Assembly: GCA_040772005.1 (NCBI GenBank)
Contig: JAXGYZ010000005.1
Span: 248,001-312,000, forward strand
Direction of reading: 5' to 3'
Source: MWBF01 sp040772005
GTDB taxonomy: Bacteria > Chloroflexota > Anaerolineae > CG2-30-64-16
DNA length: 64,000 nt
Shown here: positions 55,488 to 62,484 of the stretch, piece by piece
Numbering within the stretch: the first letter of the stretch is position 1
How the letters are laid out: each line of letters starts with the position of its first letter
Notes under the pieces: model-generated
The model's database searches: none
Told to the model about the DNA's origin: nothing
The model's input: only the letters and a program-made list of their open reading frames with translations
Translations under genes and position numbers: made by a program

Positions 55488-57722
55488 ATGCCGCTGACCG
55501 TTTCACAGGGCGAACTGGAGCGCATCGTCTACGCTTACCATCACGACCCGTTCGAGGTCCTGGGTGCGCACGAGGTCGAGCTGAAAGGGCGCAAGGCAGT
55601 CGCCATCCGTGCGTTTTTGCCCTACACCCAGCAGGTATGGGCCGTCCTGCGCGATGGCACGGAACATGCCCTCGAACGCGTGACAGGCACCGACTTTTTC
55701 GAGGGGGTCATCCCGCTGTCCGGCAAAGGCGCGGCGGCAGCATTCTTCGGTGAGGGCGGCGCGGCCAGCGCCTATCAGCTTCGCAGGATCGAGAAGGACG
55801 GCCGGGAACTCGTGGCGGCCGACCCTTACAGCTTCCTGCCGGTGCTCGGCGACCTGGACCTGCAGCTCTTCAACGAGGGCACGCACTATCGCACGTACAA
55901 CAAGCTCGGCGCACAGGTCGTCACCCACCAGGGCGTGACGGGCGTGGCTTTCGCTGTGTGGGCGCCCAACGCCAAGCGCGTCAGCGTCATCGGCGACTTC
56001 AACCAGTGGGACGGCCGCATCCACCCCATGCGCATCCGCGGCAGCTCCGGCATCTGGGAGCTGTTCATCCCGGGCCTGGGCGAGGGCGCGATCTATAAGT
56101 ACGAGATCAAGACGCAGTACGACGCGCTGCTCCAGAAGACCGACCCGCATGGCTTCTACGCGGAGATGCGGCCCAAGACCGCCTCGATCGTCTGGGACAT
56201 CGGCAAGCACACCTGGCAGGATGCCGCCTGGCTGGCCGAGCGCCCGCGCCGCGACCTGCTGCGCAGCCCGATGAGCATCTACGAGGTGCATCTCGGGTCG
56301 TGGATGCGCGTGCCGGAGACGAACGGCTATGTTTCCTACCGCGACCTGGCGCACAAGCTGGGCGAGTACGTCGTGCAGCAGGGCTACACCCACGTCGAGC
56401 TGCTGCCCATCACCGAGCACCCGCTCGACCTCTCGTGGGGCTACCAGGTGACGGGTTACTTCTCGCCGACGAGCCGGTTCGGGACGCCGGATGACTTCCA
56501 GTATTTCGTGGACCACCTGCACGGGCTCGGCATCGGCGTCATCATGGACTGGGTGCCCGCGCACTTCCCCAAGAACGACTACGGCCTGGTGATGTTCGAC
56601 GGCACTGCGCTCTACGAGTATGCCGACTCCCGCCTGGGCGAGCATCTCGAATGGGGCACGAAGATCTTCAACTGGGCGCGCACCGAGGTGCAGCAATTCC
56701 TGGTCAACAGCGCGCTCTTCTGGCTCGACAAGTATCACATCGACGGCCTGCGGGTGGACGCGGTCGCGTCCATGCTCTATCGCGACTACGCACGCACCGA
56801 GTGGCTGCCCAACGAGTACGGCGGGCGGGAGAACCTGGAGGCCATCGCGTTCCTGCAGCGCATGAACGAGCGGACGCACAGCGAGTTCCCCGGCACATTC
56901 ACCTGCGCAGAGGAATCCACCTCGTTCCCCGCAGTCAGCCGCCCCGTCTATCTGGGCGGGCTGGGCTTCACGTTCAAGTGGAACATGGGCTGGATGCACG
57001 ACACGCTGGACTACATCAGCCTCGACCCGGTGTACCGCAAGTATCACCACAACAAGACGACGTTCGGCCTGATGTACGCGTTCAGCGAGAACTTCATCCT
57101 GCCCATCTCGCACGACGAGGTCGTCCACCTGAAGCACTCGCTCATCAACAAGATGCCGGGCGACTTCTGGCAGCAGTTCGCCAACATGCGCCTCTACTTC
57201 GGCTTTATGTGGACGCATCCGGGCAAGAAGCTGCTGTTCATGGGACAGGACTTCGGCCAGTGGAACGAGTGGAGCGAGGACAAGAGCCTGGACTGGCATC
57301 TGACCGGCTTCGAGCCGCACCAGAAGCTCCAGCGGTGGGTCGCGGACCTGAACCGGCTGTGCCGGGCCGAGCCCGCGCTGCACGAGCAGGACTTCAACTG
57401 GGAAGGCTTCGAGTGGATCGACGCCAACGACTGGGAGAACAGCGTCCTGTCCTACGTGCGCAAGGCGCAGGACCCGGCGGATCATCTCGTCGTCATCTGC
57501 AACTTCACGCCCGTCGTGCGCCACGGCTACCGGCTTGGCGTGCCGAGCCTGACGACTTATCGCGAGGCGCTGAACAGCGACTCGGAGTTCTACTTCGGCA
57601 GCAACGTCGGCAACAGCGGCGCGCTCGCGGCCGAGCCGACGCCCTGGCAGGGCCAGCCGTGCTCGGTGACGATGACGCTGCCGCCGCTGGCGGTCGTGGT
57701 GCTCAAGCCGGAACGGGGGTAA
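55488..57722 (+). CDS. glgB: 1,4-alpha-glucan branching enzyme
   Basis: 744 aa, GH13 subfamily 9. N1 domain (HHDPFEVLGAHEV), CBM48 (GVAFAVWAPNAKRVSVIGDFN), catalytic barrel with DWVPAHFPKND, DGLRVDAVASML (nucleophile), TCAEESTSFP (acid) and SHDEVVH. Introduces alpha-1,6 branches in glycogen. AAGGAG upstream of ATG 55488. Its stop codon lies within the first unit of a 34-bp tandem repeat that continues downstream. Confidence 0.97.
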   Translation: MPLTVSQGELERIVYAYHHDPFEVLGAHEVELKGRKAVAIRAFLPYTQQVWAVLRDGTEHALERVTGTDFFEGVIPLSGKGAAAAFFGEGGAASAYQLRRIEKDGRELVAADPYSFLPVLGDLDLQLFNEGTHYRTYNKLGAQVVTHQGVTGVAFAVWAPNAKRVSVIGDFNQWDGRIHPMRIRGSSGIWELFIPGLGEGAIYKYEIKTQYDALLQKTDPHGFYAEMRPKTASIVWDIGKHTWQDAAWLAERPRRDLLRSPMSIYEVHLGSWMRVPETNGYVSYRDLAHKLGEYVVQQGYTHVELLPITEHPLDLSWGYQVTGYFSPTSRFGTPDDFQYFVDHLHGLGIGVIMDWVPAHFPKNDYGLVMFDGTALYEYADSRLGEHLEWGTKIFNWARTEVQQFLVNSALFWLDKYHIDGLRVDAVASMLYRDYARTEWLPNEYGGRENLEAIAFLQRMNERTHSEFPGTFTCAEESTSFPAVSRPVYLGGLGFTFKWNMGWMHDTLDYISLDPVYRKYHHNKTTFGLMYAFSENFILPISHDEVVHLKHSLINKMPGDFWQQFANMRLYFGFMWTHPGKKLLFMGQDFGQWNEWSEDKSLDWHLTGFEPHQKLQRWVADLNRLCRAEPALHEQDFNWEGFEWIDANDWENSVLSYVRKAQDPADHLVVICNFTPVVRHGYRLGVPSLTTYREALNSDSEFYFGSNVGNSGALAAEPTPWQGQPCSVTMTLPPLAVVVLKPERG

Positions 57723-57954
57723 CGTAGGATGGGTTGCCAACCCGGAACGGGGGTAACGTAGGACGGGTTGCCAACCCGGAACGGGGGTAACGTAGGACGG
57801 GTTGCCAACCCGGAACGGGGGTAACGTAGGACGGGTTGCCAACCCGGAACGGGGGTAACGTAGGACGGGTTGCCAACCCGGAACGGGGGTAACGTAGGAC
57901 GGGTTGCCAACCCGGAACGGGGGTAACGTAGGACGGGTTGCCAACCCGTCCTAC
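57721..57954. repeat. 34-bp tandem repeat, about seven units, starting at the glgB stop codon
   Basis: Unit AACGTAGGACGGGTTGCCAA + CCCGGAACGGGGGT, at 57721, 57755, 57789, 57823, 57857, 57891 and a partial at 57925. The last unit closes as the palindrome GTAGGACGGGTTGCCAACCC... with GTCCTAC. The first unit overlaps glgB's TAA. Confidence 0.95.
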
Positions 57955-57971
57955 ATTGGCGTTTGGGTTAC

Positions 57972-57999
57972 TTGACAAATCCAGATTTTCACCGATAAT
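57972..57999 (+). promoter_or_regulatory. Sigma70-type promoter for the small RNA/ORF
   Basis: TTGACA (57972-57977), 16-bp spacer, GATAAT (57994-57999). Confidence 0.7.
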
Positions 58000-58061
58000 T
58001 ACTCTCGTGTCTGACAAGACACACCTTACCTCGCCATCCTACTGCCGAGGAGGTGATGCAA

Positions 58062-58118
58062 ATGGACCAATGTAGTCGTAAGTGTGGCACCGTAGCATCA
58101 CCTCGGTTTAATGGGTAG
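58062..58118 (+). CDS. Possible 18-aa small ORF within the RNA
   Basis: ATG at 58062 with a very strong GAGGAGGTG 6 bp upstream; product MDQCSRKCGTVASPRFNG, two cysteines. Its translation would block hairpin A and cover hairpin B, so it may act as a leader peptide. Unknown family. Confidence 0.4.
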   Translation: MDQCSRKCGTVASPRFNG

Positions 58119-58134
58119 TGCTACGGTGCCCAAG

Positions 58135-58179
58135 CAGGGTCCGGGACGGGTCCAATCCCCGCTCCGGACCCTGTCTTTT
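58135..58179 (+). terminator. Intrinsic terminator of the small RNA
   Basis: CAGGGTCCGG (58135-58144) pairs with CCGGACCCTG (58164-58173), followed by TCTTTT. Confidence 0.85.
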
Positions 58180-58247
58180 AAGCGACCGTCCGCATCTGAG
58201 GATGCGGACTCCGCGTTGCCAACCTTCCACCTTCAACCTGCCAACCT

Positions 58248-58751
58248 TCAACCGTAGATATACTTCCCCCACACATCGCGCGGGCCGGCTTCGGAAAGCA
58301 TCAGGAAGGCCAGGTAATGCGGCCGGCCGGGGCGCTTGCGCAGTTCCATGCCCGCTTCTTCGGGTGTGCGGTCGCCCTTGCGCATGTTGCAGGCGCGGCA
58401 GGCCGTGACGATGTTTTCCCAGGTGGTCTGACCCCCGCGGCTGCGGGGGATGATGTGATCGATGGTCAGCAGGCTGCGGCCGGGGGCCTGACCGCAATAC
58501 TGGCAGGTGTAGCGGTCGCGCAGCGCGACGCTGCGGCGGGTGGGCGCGAGCGTGACCGGGTGCGGGATGCGGACGTAGTAGACCAGGCGGATGACGAGGG
58601 GGACGGGCACACTCGTGCAGGCCGCGTGCAGGTATTCCGTGGCAGCTTCCACCATCTCTGCCTTCTCTTTCAGGAGCAGGATGATGGCCCGCTGCACGGA
58701 GATGATGCTCAGCGGTTCGTAAGTTGCATTCAGTACCAGGACGCGCTGCAT
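58248..58751 (-). CDS. HNH endonuclease-family protein
   Basis: 167 aa. HNH domain C-terminal: CQYCG...LTIDHIIPRSRGGQTTWENIVTACRACN, a complete D-H ... N ... H-type motif with two C-x-x-C zinc pairs. N-terminal 75 residues (MQRVLVLNATYEPLSIISVQ) match the widespread stand-alone bacterial HNH proteins of unknown role. Single gene, convergent with the small RNA unit. AT-rich repeat upstream (58757-58827). Confidence 0.92.
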   Translation of the reverse strand: MQRVLVLNATYEPLSIISVQRAIILLLKEKAEMVEAATEYLHAACTSVPVPLVIRLVYYVRIPHPVTLAPTRRSVALRDRYTCQYCGQAPGRSLLTIDHIIPRSRGGQTTWENIVTACRACNMRKGDRTPEEAGMELRKRPGRPHYLAFLMLSEAGPRDVWGKYIYG

Positions 58752-58756
58752 GGTGG

Positions 58757-58827
58757 TATCCCGATTGAAGATTCAAGATTGCCGATTGCCTGCTCGAGCC
58801 AATCTTCAATCTTCGACCTTCAATCGC
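58757..58827. repeat. GATTGAAGATT-type inverted repeat
   Basis: GATTGAAGATTCAAGATTG ... CAATCTTCAATCTTCGACC, between the HNH gene start and the tRNA cluster. Confidence 0.75.
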
Positions 58828-58906
58828 CGGACCTCACGCTGCGGTCTGCCCCGGCTTAACCAAAATGTCCGGCCATCCCATCAGGACGCCGGACACTTAG
58901 CGGAGG

Positions 58907-58980
58907 GGTGGCCAGTGGGGCTTGAACCCACGACCTCCTGGGCCACAACCAGGTGCTCTGCCAATTGAGCTATGGCCACC
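58907..58980 (-). tRNA. tRNA-His(GTG)
   Basis: Minus-strand cloverleaf with the extra 5' G(-1), acceptor GTGGCCA/TGGCCAC, anticodon loop TTGTGGC (GTG), T-arm GGGTTCAAGCC. Last of five tRNA genes in one minus-strand cluster. Confidence 0.95.
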
Positions 58981-59041
58981 ATGCATAGGGCGTTGACGGG
59001 CGTGGCACGCATTGAGACGCTCGTTTCCTGCCCCCTTCTAG

Positions 59042-59112
59042 CTCGGGGGCAGGGATTCGAACCCCGATACGCAGCTCCAAAGGCTGCTGTCCTGCCGTTG
59101 AACGACCCCCGA
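59042..59112 (-). tRNA. tRNA-Gln(TTG)
   Basis: Acceptor TCGGGGG/CCCCCGA, D-arm GTTCAACGGCAGGAC, anticodon loop CTTTGGA (TTG), T-arm GGGGTTCGAATCCC. Confidence 0.93.
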
Positions 59113-59135
59113 ATAAACGGGTTAATCCACCCGAG

Positions 59136-59208
59136 TGCCGAGGCCCAGACTTGAACTGGGGACACCGCAATTTTCAGTCGCGTGCTCTACCAACTGAGCT
59201 ACCTCGGC
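59136..59208 (-). tRNA. tRNA-Phe(GAA)
   Basis: Acceptor GCCGAGG/CCTCGGC, anticodon loop CTGAAAA (GAA), T-arm CCAGTTCAAGTCTGG. Confidence 0.96.
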
Positions 59209-59305
59209 AAGATAAGAAATGGCTGATGCAGAAGGCCGGTAACACGGGGGGTGTTACGCTTTCAGGGCAAGCAATCTGCTATCAGCCATCCTGGTCAGCG
59301 ACTAA

Positions 59306-59376
59306 GCGGGTGACGGGATTCGAACCCGTGACCTTCTCCTTGGCAAGGAGACGTACTACCACTGTACTACACCCGC
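59306..59376 (-). tRNA. tRNA-Gly(GCC)
   Basis: Acceptor GCGGGTG/CACCCGC, anticodon loop TTGCCAA (GCC), T-arm GGGTTCGAATCCC. The 90-bp gap to tRNA-Phe holds an ATGGCTGAT/ATCAGCCAT inverted repeat and a GTAACAC/GTGTTAC hairpin. Confidence 0.96.
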
Positions 59377-59459
59377 GGGCTTATGGGTTTGTGCGAACTT
59401 ACAGGGCGCATTATACTCGTTTCTCTCAGGCTGTCAAGAACTGCGCCCATCACCTTCAG

Positions 59460-59531
59460 TGGACCCGGCCGGATTCGAACCGGCGATCTTCTCCGTGCAA
59501 GGGAGACGCCTTCCCGCTAGGCCACGGGCCC
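59460..59531 (-). tRNA. tRNA-Ala(TGC)
   Basis: Acceptor GGGCCCG/CGGGTCC, anticodon loop CTTGCAC (TGC), T-arm CCGGTTCGAATCCGG. First of the cluster. Confidence 0.94.
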
Positions 59532-59637
59532 CGGGTACGATGGAAGATTGAAAATTGAAGATTTGCATCCTCAATCCATCTATCTCCGTTTCCCTATCGC
59601 TTTGCTATTTTATCCAACGATGCCCCGTTGGGCAAAT

Positions 59638-60408
59638 TCAGGCCAGGGGCTTCAGCTTGTCCGGGTAGGTCTCGCGGATCAGCGCGCGGGCCAGCACCAG
59701 GGTCGGATCAATGGCGGGCAGGCCGTGGACGGTGCGCTCCGGCAGGGCAAGGGGAATCTCAGTGCAGCCCAGGATAATGGCTTCGGCGCCCTGAGCATGC
59801 AGGTGCCCGGCCGCGGCGAGCAGCTCGGCGCGGGCGCATGCGGTGACCGGGCTGGACTGCGCCTTGATGCCGTATGTCTCATCGTAAATCGCGGCCTGGA
59901 CGCGCGCTTGCCCGTCATCCGCCGGCGCGAGCGCGGTGATGCCCAGCGGCGCCAGCACTTCAGGGTAGACGGCGGCGCGTGCCGTGCCCGTGGTGCTCAA
60001 CACCCCGACCCGCTGCACGCCGGGCAGCGTCTCTGCCAGGAAGCGAGCCGTTTCGTGAATCATATGCAGCACGCGCAGCCGGTTGCCTGTGCGGGCCAGC
60101 TCAGCCAGGAGCACATCGAAGATGCGCGGCGCGTGTGCGGTGTTGCACGGGATGCCAACCACCGTCGCGCCCAGCGTCTCCAGCCGGCGAATGACCTCCG
60201 CCAGTGCATAGGCCGGGTTCTCCGTCACGTCGCCCAGCAGGTACGCCGTGCGGTCGGCAATGGTGTGGGGCAGGGAGAGCAACGCAACGGGCAGGTGCTC
60301 CTGGTCGCGGCGCGCGGCCGTTTGGTCGAAGACCTTCGCGGCCAGGTCGAGTCCGGCATAGGGGCCGACGCCGCCGACGATGCCGATCAGGGGGGTGGGG
60401 TCACTCAC
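59638..60408 (-). CDS. Aspartate/glutamate racemase-family protein
   Basis: 256 aa from a GTG at 60408; the frame is open much further upstream only as a shadow of the permease gene. Racemase signature Cys residues: GIPCNTAHAP (about 98) and ILGCTEIPLAL (about 213). N-terminus LIGIVGGVGPYAGLDLAAK is typical of the Asp/Glu/hydantoin racemases. Adjacent to a dipeptide/oligopeptide ABC transporter on the same strand (gap 47 bp). Likely interconverts D- and L-amino acids from imported peptides or muropeptides. Confidence 0.9.
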   Translation of the reverse strand: MSDPTPLIGIVGGVGPYAGLDLAAKVFDQTAARRDQEHLPVALLSLPHTIADRTAYLLGDVTENPAYALAEVIRRLETLGATVVGIPCNTAHAPRIFDVLLAELARTGNRLRVLHMIHETARFLAETLPGVQRVGVLSTTGTARAAVYPEVLAPLGITALAPADDGQARVQAAIYDETYGIKAQSSPVTACARAELLAAAGHLHAQGAEAIILGCTEIPLALPERTVHGLPAIDPTLVLARALIRETYPDKLKPLA

Positions 60409-60455
60409 AGGCGCATCCTGGCACAAACGTTCACAACCGCATGCGGGCGCATGTG

Positions 60456-61355
60456 TTACAAGCGCATGCGCGGGTCCAGTGCGTCGCGCAGCCCGTCGCC
60501 CAGCAGATTGAAGCCCAGGACGGCGAGCAGGATCGCCAGACCGGGGAACGTCGCGACATGTGGGGCCAGCACGAGGTAATCGCGGCCGTCGCTCAGCATC
60601 GCGCCCCACTCCGGCGTGGGCGGCTGCGCGCCCAGCCCGAGGAAGCTCAGGCTGGCGGCCGTCAGGATGGCGGTGGCGATGCGCATCGTGACCAGGACGA
60701 TCAGGGGCGCGAGGATGTTGGGGAACAGGTGCAGGCGCATGATGCGGTTGTCGGTCGCGCCGACCGTGCGCGCCGCGACGACGTATTCGTTCTGCCGGAC
60801 CGATAGGACGGACCCGCGCACGACGCGCGTGAACGTGGGCACGGAGAAGATCGCGACGGCAATGATGACGTTGTTCAGCCCCGGCCCGATGGCCGCGATG
60901 ATGGCAATCGCCAGCAGCAGCCCCGGAAAGGCCAGCAGGATGTCCATCAGCCGCATGACCAGCAGGTCGGCGATGCCGCCGTAGTAGCCTGAGATGAGGC
61001 CCAGCACCGAGCCGATCAGCCCGGCGAGGAACGCGCCCAGGAAGCCGATCCGCAGCGAATAGGCCGCGCCGTGGATGATGCGGCTGAGGATGTCGCGGCC
61101 GTGGACATCGGTGCCGAGGAGATGTTCTATGGAGGGCGGCTTGACGCTGTTGCGCAGGTCCTGCTTGATGGGACTGTAGGGCGCGAGCAGCGGTGCGGCC
61201 AGCCCCGCAATGATGAGCAGCAGCACGATGACGCCCCCGAACACCGCGGCCCGGTTGCGAATGAGCCGCGCCCACGCGTCGCGCCACAGGCTGCGCGGGC
61301 GTTGGGATAGCGTTAGGGTGGCCGCAGCAGAGGCCGTGGCGTTAGCCGTTGTCAT
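60456..61355 (-). CDS. dppC: Dipeptide/oligopeptide ABC transporter permease (DppC/OppC)
   Basis: 299 aa. N-terminal OppC-type segment RSLWRDAWARLIRNRAAVFGG and cytoplasmic linker LLGTDVHGRDILSRIIHGA. Six TM helices; the EAA loop VVAARTVGATDNRIMRLHLFPNI contacts the ATPase. Its start overlaps the end of the dppB-like gene by 14 bp, so translation is coupled. Confidence 0.94.
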   Translation of the reverse strand: MTTANATASAAATLTLSQRPRSLWRDAWARLIRNRAAVFGGVIVLLLIIAGLAAPLLAPYSPIKQDLRNSVKPPSIEHLLGTDVHGRDILSRIIHGAAYSLRIGFLGAFLAGLIGSVLGLISGYYGGIADLLVMRLMDILLAFPGLLLAIAIIAAIGPGLNNVIIAVAIFSVPTFTRVVRGSVLSVRQNEYVVAARTVGATDNRIMRLHLFPNILAPLIVLVTMRIATAILTAASLSFLGLGAQPPTPEWGAMLSDGRDYLVLAPHVATFPGLAILLAVLGFNLLGDGLRDALDPRMRL

Positions 61356-62268
61356 AATGTATCCTCGGGTCGAGCCAGGCGTAGAGCACGTCGACGACCA
61401 GGTTCACCAGCACGAACTGGACGGCCAGGATGAGCAGGATGGCCTGCACCATCGGATAATCCCGGAAGGCAATTGAGTCAACCAGCAGGCGGCCTACCCC
61501 AGGATAGGCGAACACGGTTTCGGTGATGACCGCGCCCGCGAGCAGGAAGCCGAATTCCAGCCCGATGACCGTGACGACCGGGATGAGGGCGTTCTTGAGC
61601 GCGTGCCGGTAGACGACGGTCTGCTGCCGCAGGCCCTTGGCCTTCGCGGTGCGGATGTAGTCCTGGTTCAGCACTTCGAGCAGGCTGGAGCGGGTGACGC
61701 GCGCGATGATGGCCGCGGCGCCCACCCCCAGCGTCACGCCGGGCAGGATCAGATGACGCCAGTCGCCGCGGCCGCTGGTGGGCAGCCAGCGCAGCTCGAC
61801 CGCGAAGATCCACATCAGCATGAGCCCGAGCCAGAACGAGGGCGTGCAGATGCCGAGCAGGGCCACGATCATGCTGGCGTAATCCAACGGGGAGTTGCGC
61901 CGCGTGGCCGCGATGATGCCGGTGGTCAACCCGATGATGACGGCGATGATAATGCTGACCAGCGTGAGTTGCGCGGTGGCGGGCAGGCGCAGCCCGATTT
62001 CGTAGGTGACAAGATTGCGCGTGCGCGTGGAGCGGCCCATGTCGCCCTGCAACAGATTGCCGACCCACGTGAAGTACTGCTCGTGCAGGGGCCGGTTCAG
62101 GCCGAGCGACTCGCGCAGCATCTCGACGTCGGCCTGGGTGGCATCCAGCCCGGCCATCAGCCGGGCCGGATCGCCGGGCACCATGTGCAGCAGCAGGAAC
62201 ACGGCAATCGACACCCCGATCAGCGTCGGGATGACGATCACCAGGCGGCGAAGGAGGTAGGTGAACAT
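61342..62268 (-). CDS. dppB: Dipeptide/oligopeptide ABC transporter permease (DppB/OppB)
   Basis: 308 aa from the ATG at 62268 (the upstream frame to 62430 is repeat). MFTYLLRRLVIVIPTLIGVSI, periplasmic MVPGDPARLMAG, EAA loop YIRTAKAKGLRQQTVVYRHALKNALIP. Order on the minus strand: binding protein, DppB, DppC, racemase. ATPase genes are not in the window. Confidence 0.95.
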   Translation of the reverse strand: MFTYLLRRLVIVIPTLIGVSIAVFLLLHMVPGDPARLMAGLDATQADVEMLRESLGLNRPLHEQYFTWVGNLLQGDMGRSTRTRNLVTYEIGLRLPATAQLTLVSIIIAVIIGLTTGIIAATRRNSPLDYASMIVALLGICTPSFWLGLMLMWIFAVELRWLPTSGRGDWRHLILPGVTLGVGAAAIIARVTRSSLLEVLNQDYIRTAKAKGLRQQTVVYRHALKNALIPVVTVIGLEFGFLLAGAVITETVFAYPGVGRLLVDSIAFRDYPMVQAILLILAVQFVLVNLVVDVLYAWLDPRIHYDNG

Positions 62269-62344
62269 GCGCTGCACCTCATGGGCCGGTTGCGGGCAGT
62301 GACTGACCTTAGACCCGATCTCAGCGATTGTTTTAAGAGTCTGT

Positions 62345-62460
62345 CTTCGGGCGGTTGAAACCGCTGCCACCAGTACCAAGTCTGCCTTCGCAGACTCTAT
62401 CGCTACAGTCTCCGAAGGGAGACTTGGCAATGGTGGCCGTGACTTCAGTCACCCGCAACC
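62345..62460. repeat. Diverged relative of the 168-bp palindrome repeat
   Basis: GCGGTTGAAACCGC, AAGTCTGCCTTCGCAGACT, AGTCTCCGAAGGGAGACT and GTGACTTCAGTCAC hairpins, as in 37143-37309 but less conserved. It lies between the binding-protein gene and dppB, so the operon is interrupted by a hairpin cluster. Confidence 0.75.
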
Positions 62461-62484
62461 GGCCCAGCAAATCAGCTACGCGAC

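Larger units (their letters stand above)
58006..58179 (+). ncRNA. Candidate small regulatory RNA with competing hairpins
   Basis: A self-contained unit between promoter (57972) and intrinsic terminator (58135-58179). Hairpin A pairs AGGTGATGC (58051-58059, overlapping the Shine-Dalgarno) with GCATCACCT (58095-58103). Hairpin B pairs GGCACCGTAGCA (58086-58097) with TGCTACGGTGCC (58119-58130). A and B share 58095-58097, so they exclude each other. This is switch-like architecture with no gene downstream on the same strand. It may be a free-standing RNA regulator. Confidence 0.55.

Noticed and set aside
55503..57944. 813-codon open frame antisense to glgB with PPFRVGNPSYVTPVPGWQ repeats
   Set aside because: The repeats are the 34-bp tandem repeat read backwards; the rest is a glgB shadow.
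57721..57954. CRISPR array
   Set aside because: Direct head-to-tail 34-bp repeats without spacers.
59638..61287. 549-codon reading frame spanning racemase and dppC
   Set aside because: The N-terminal part is an out-of-frame shadow of dppC; the racemase starts at GTG 60408 where homology begins.
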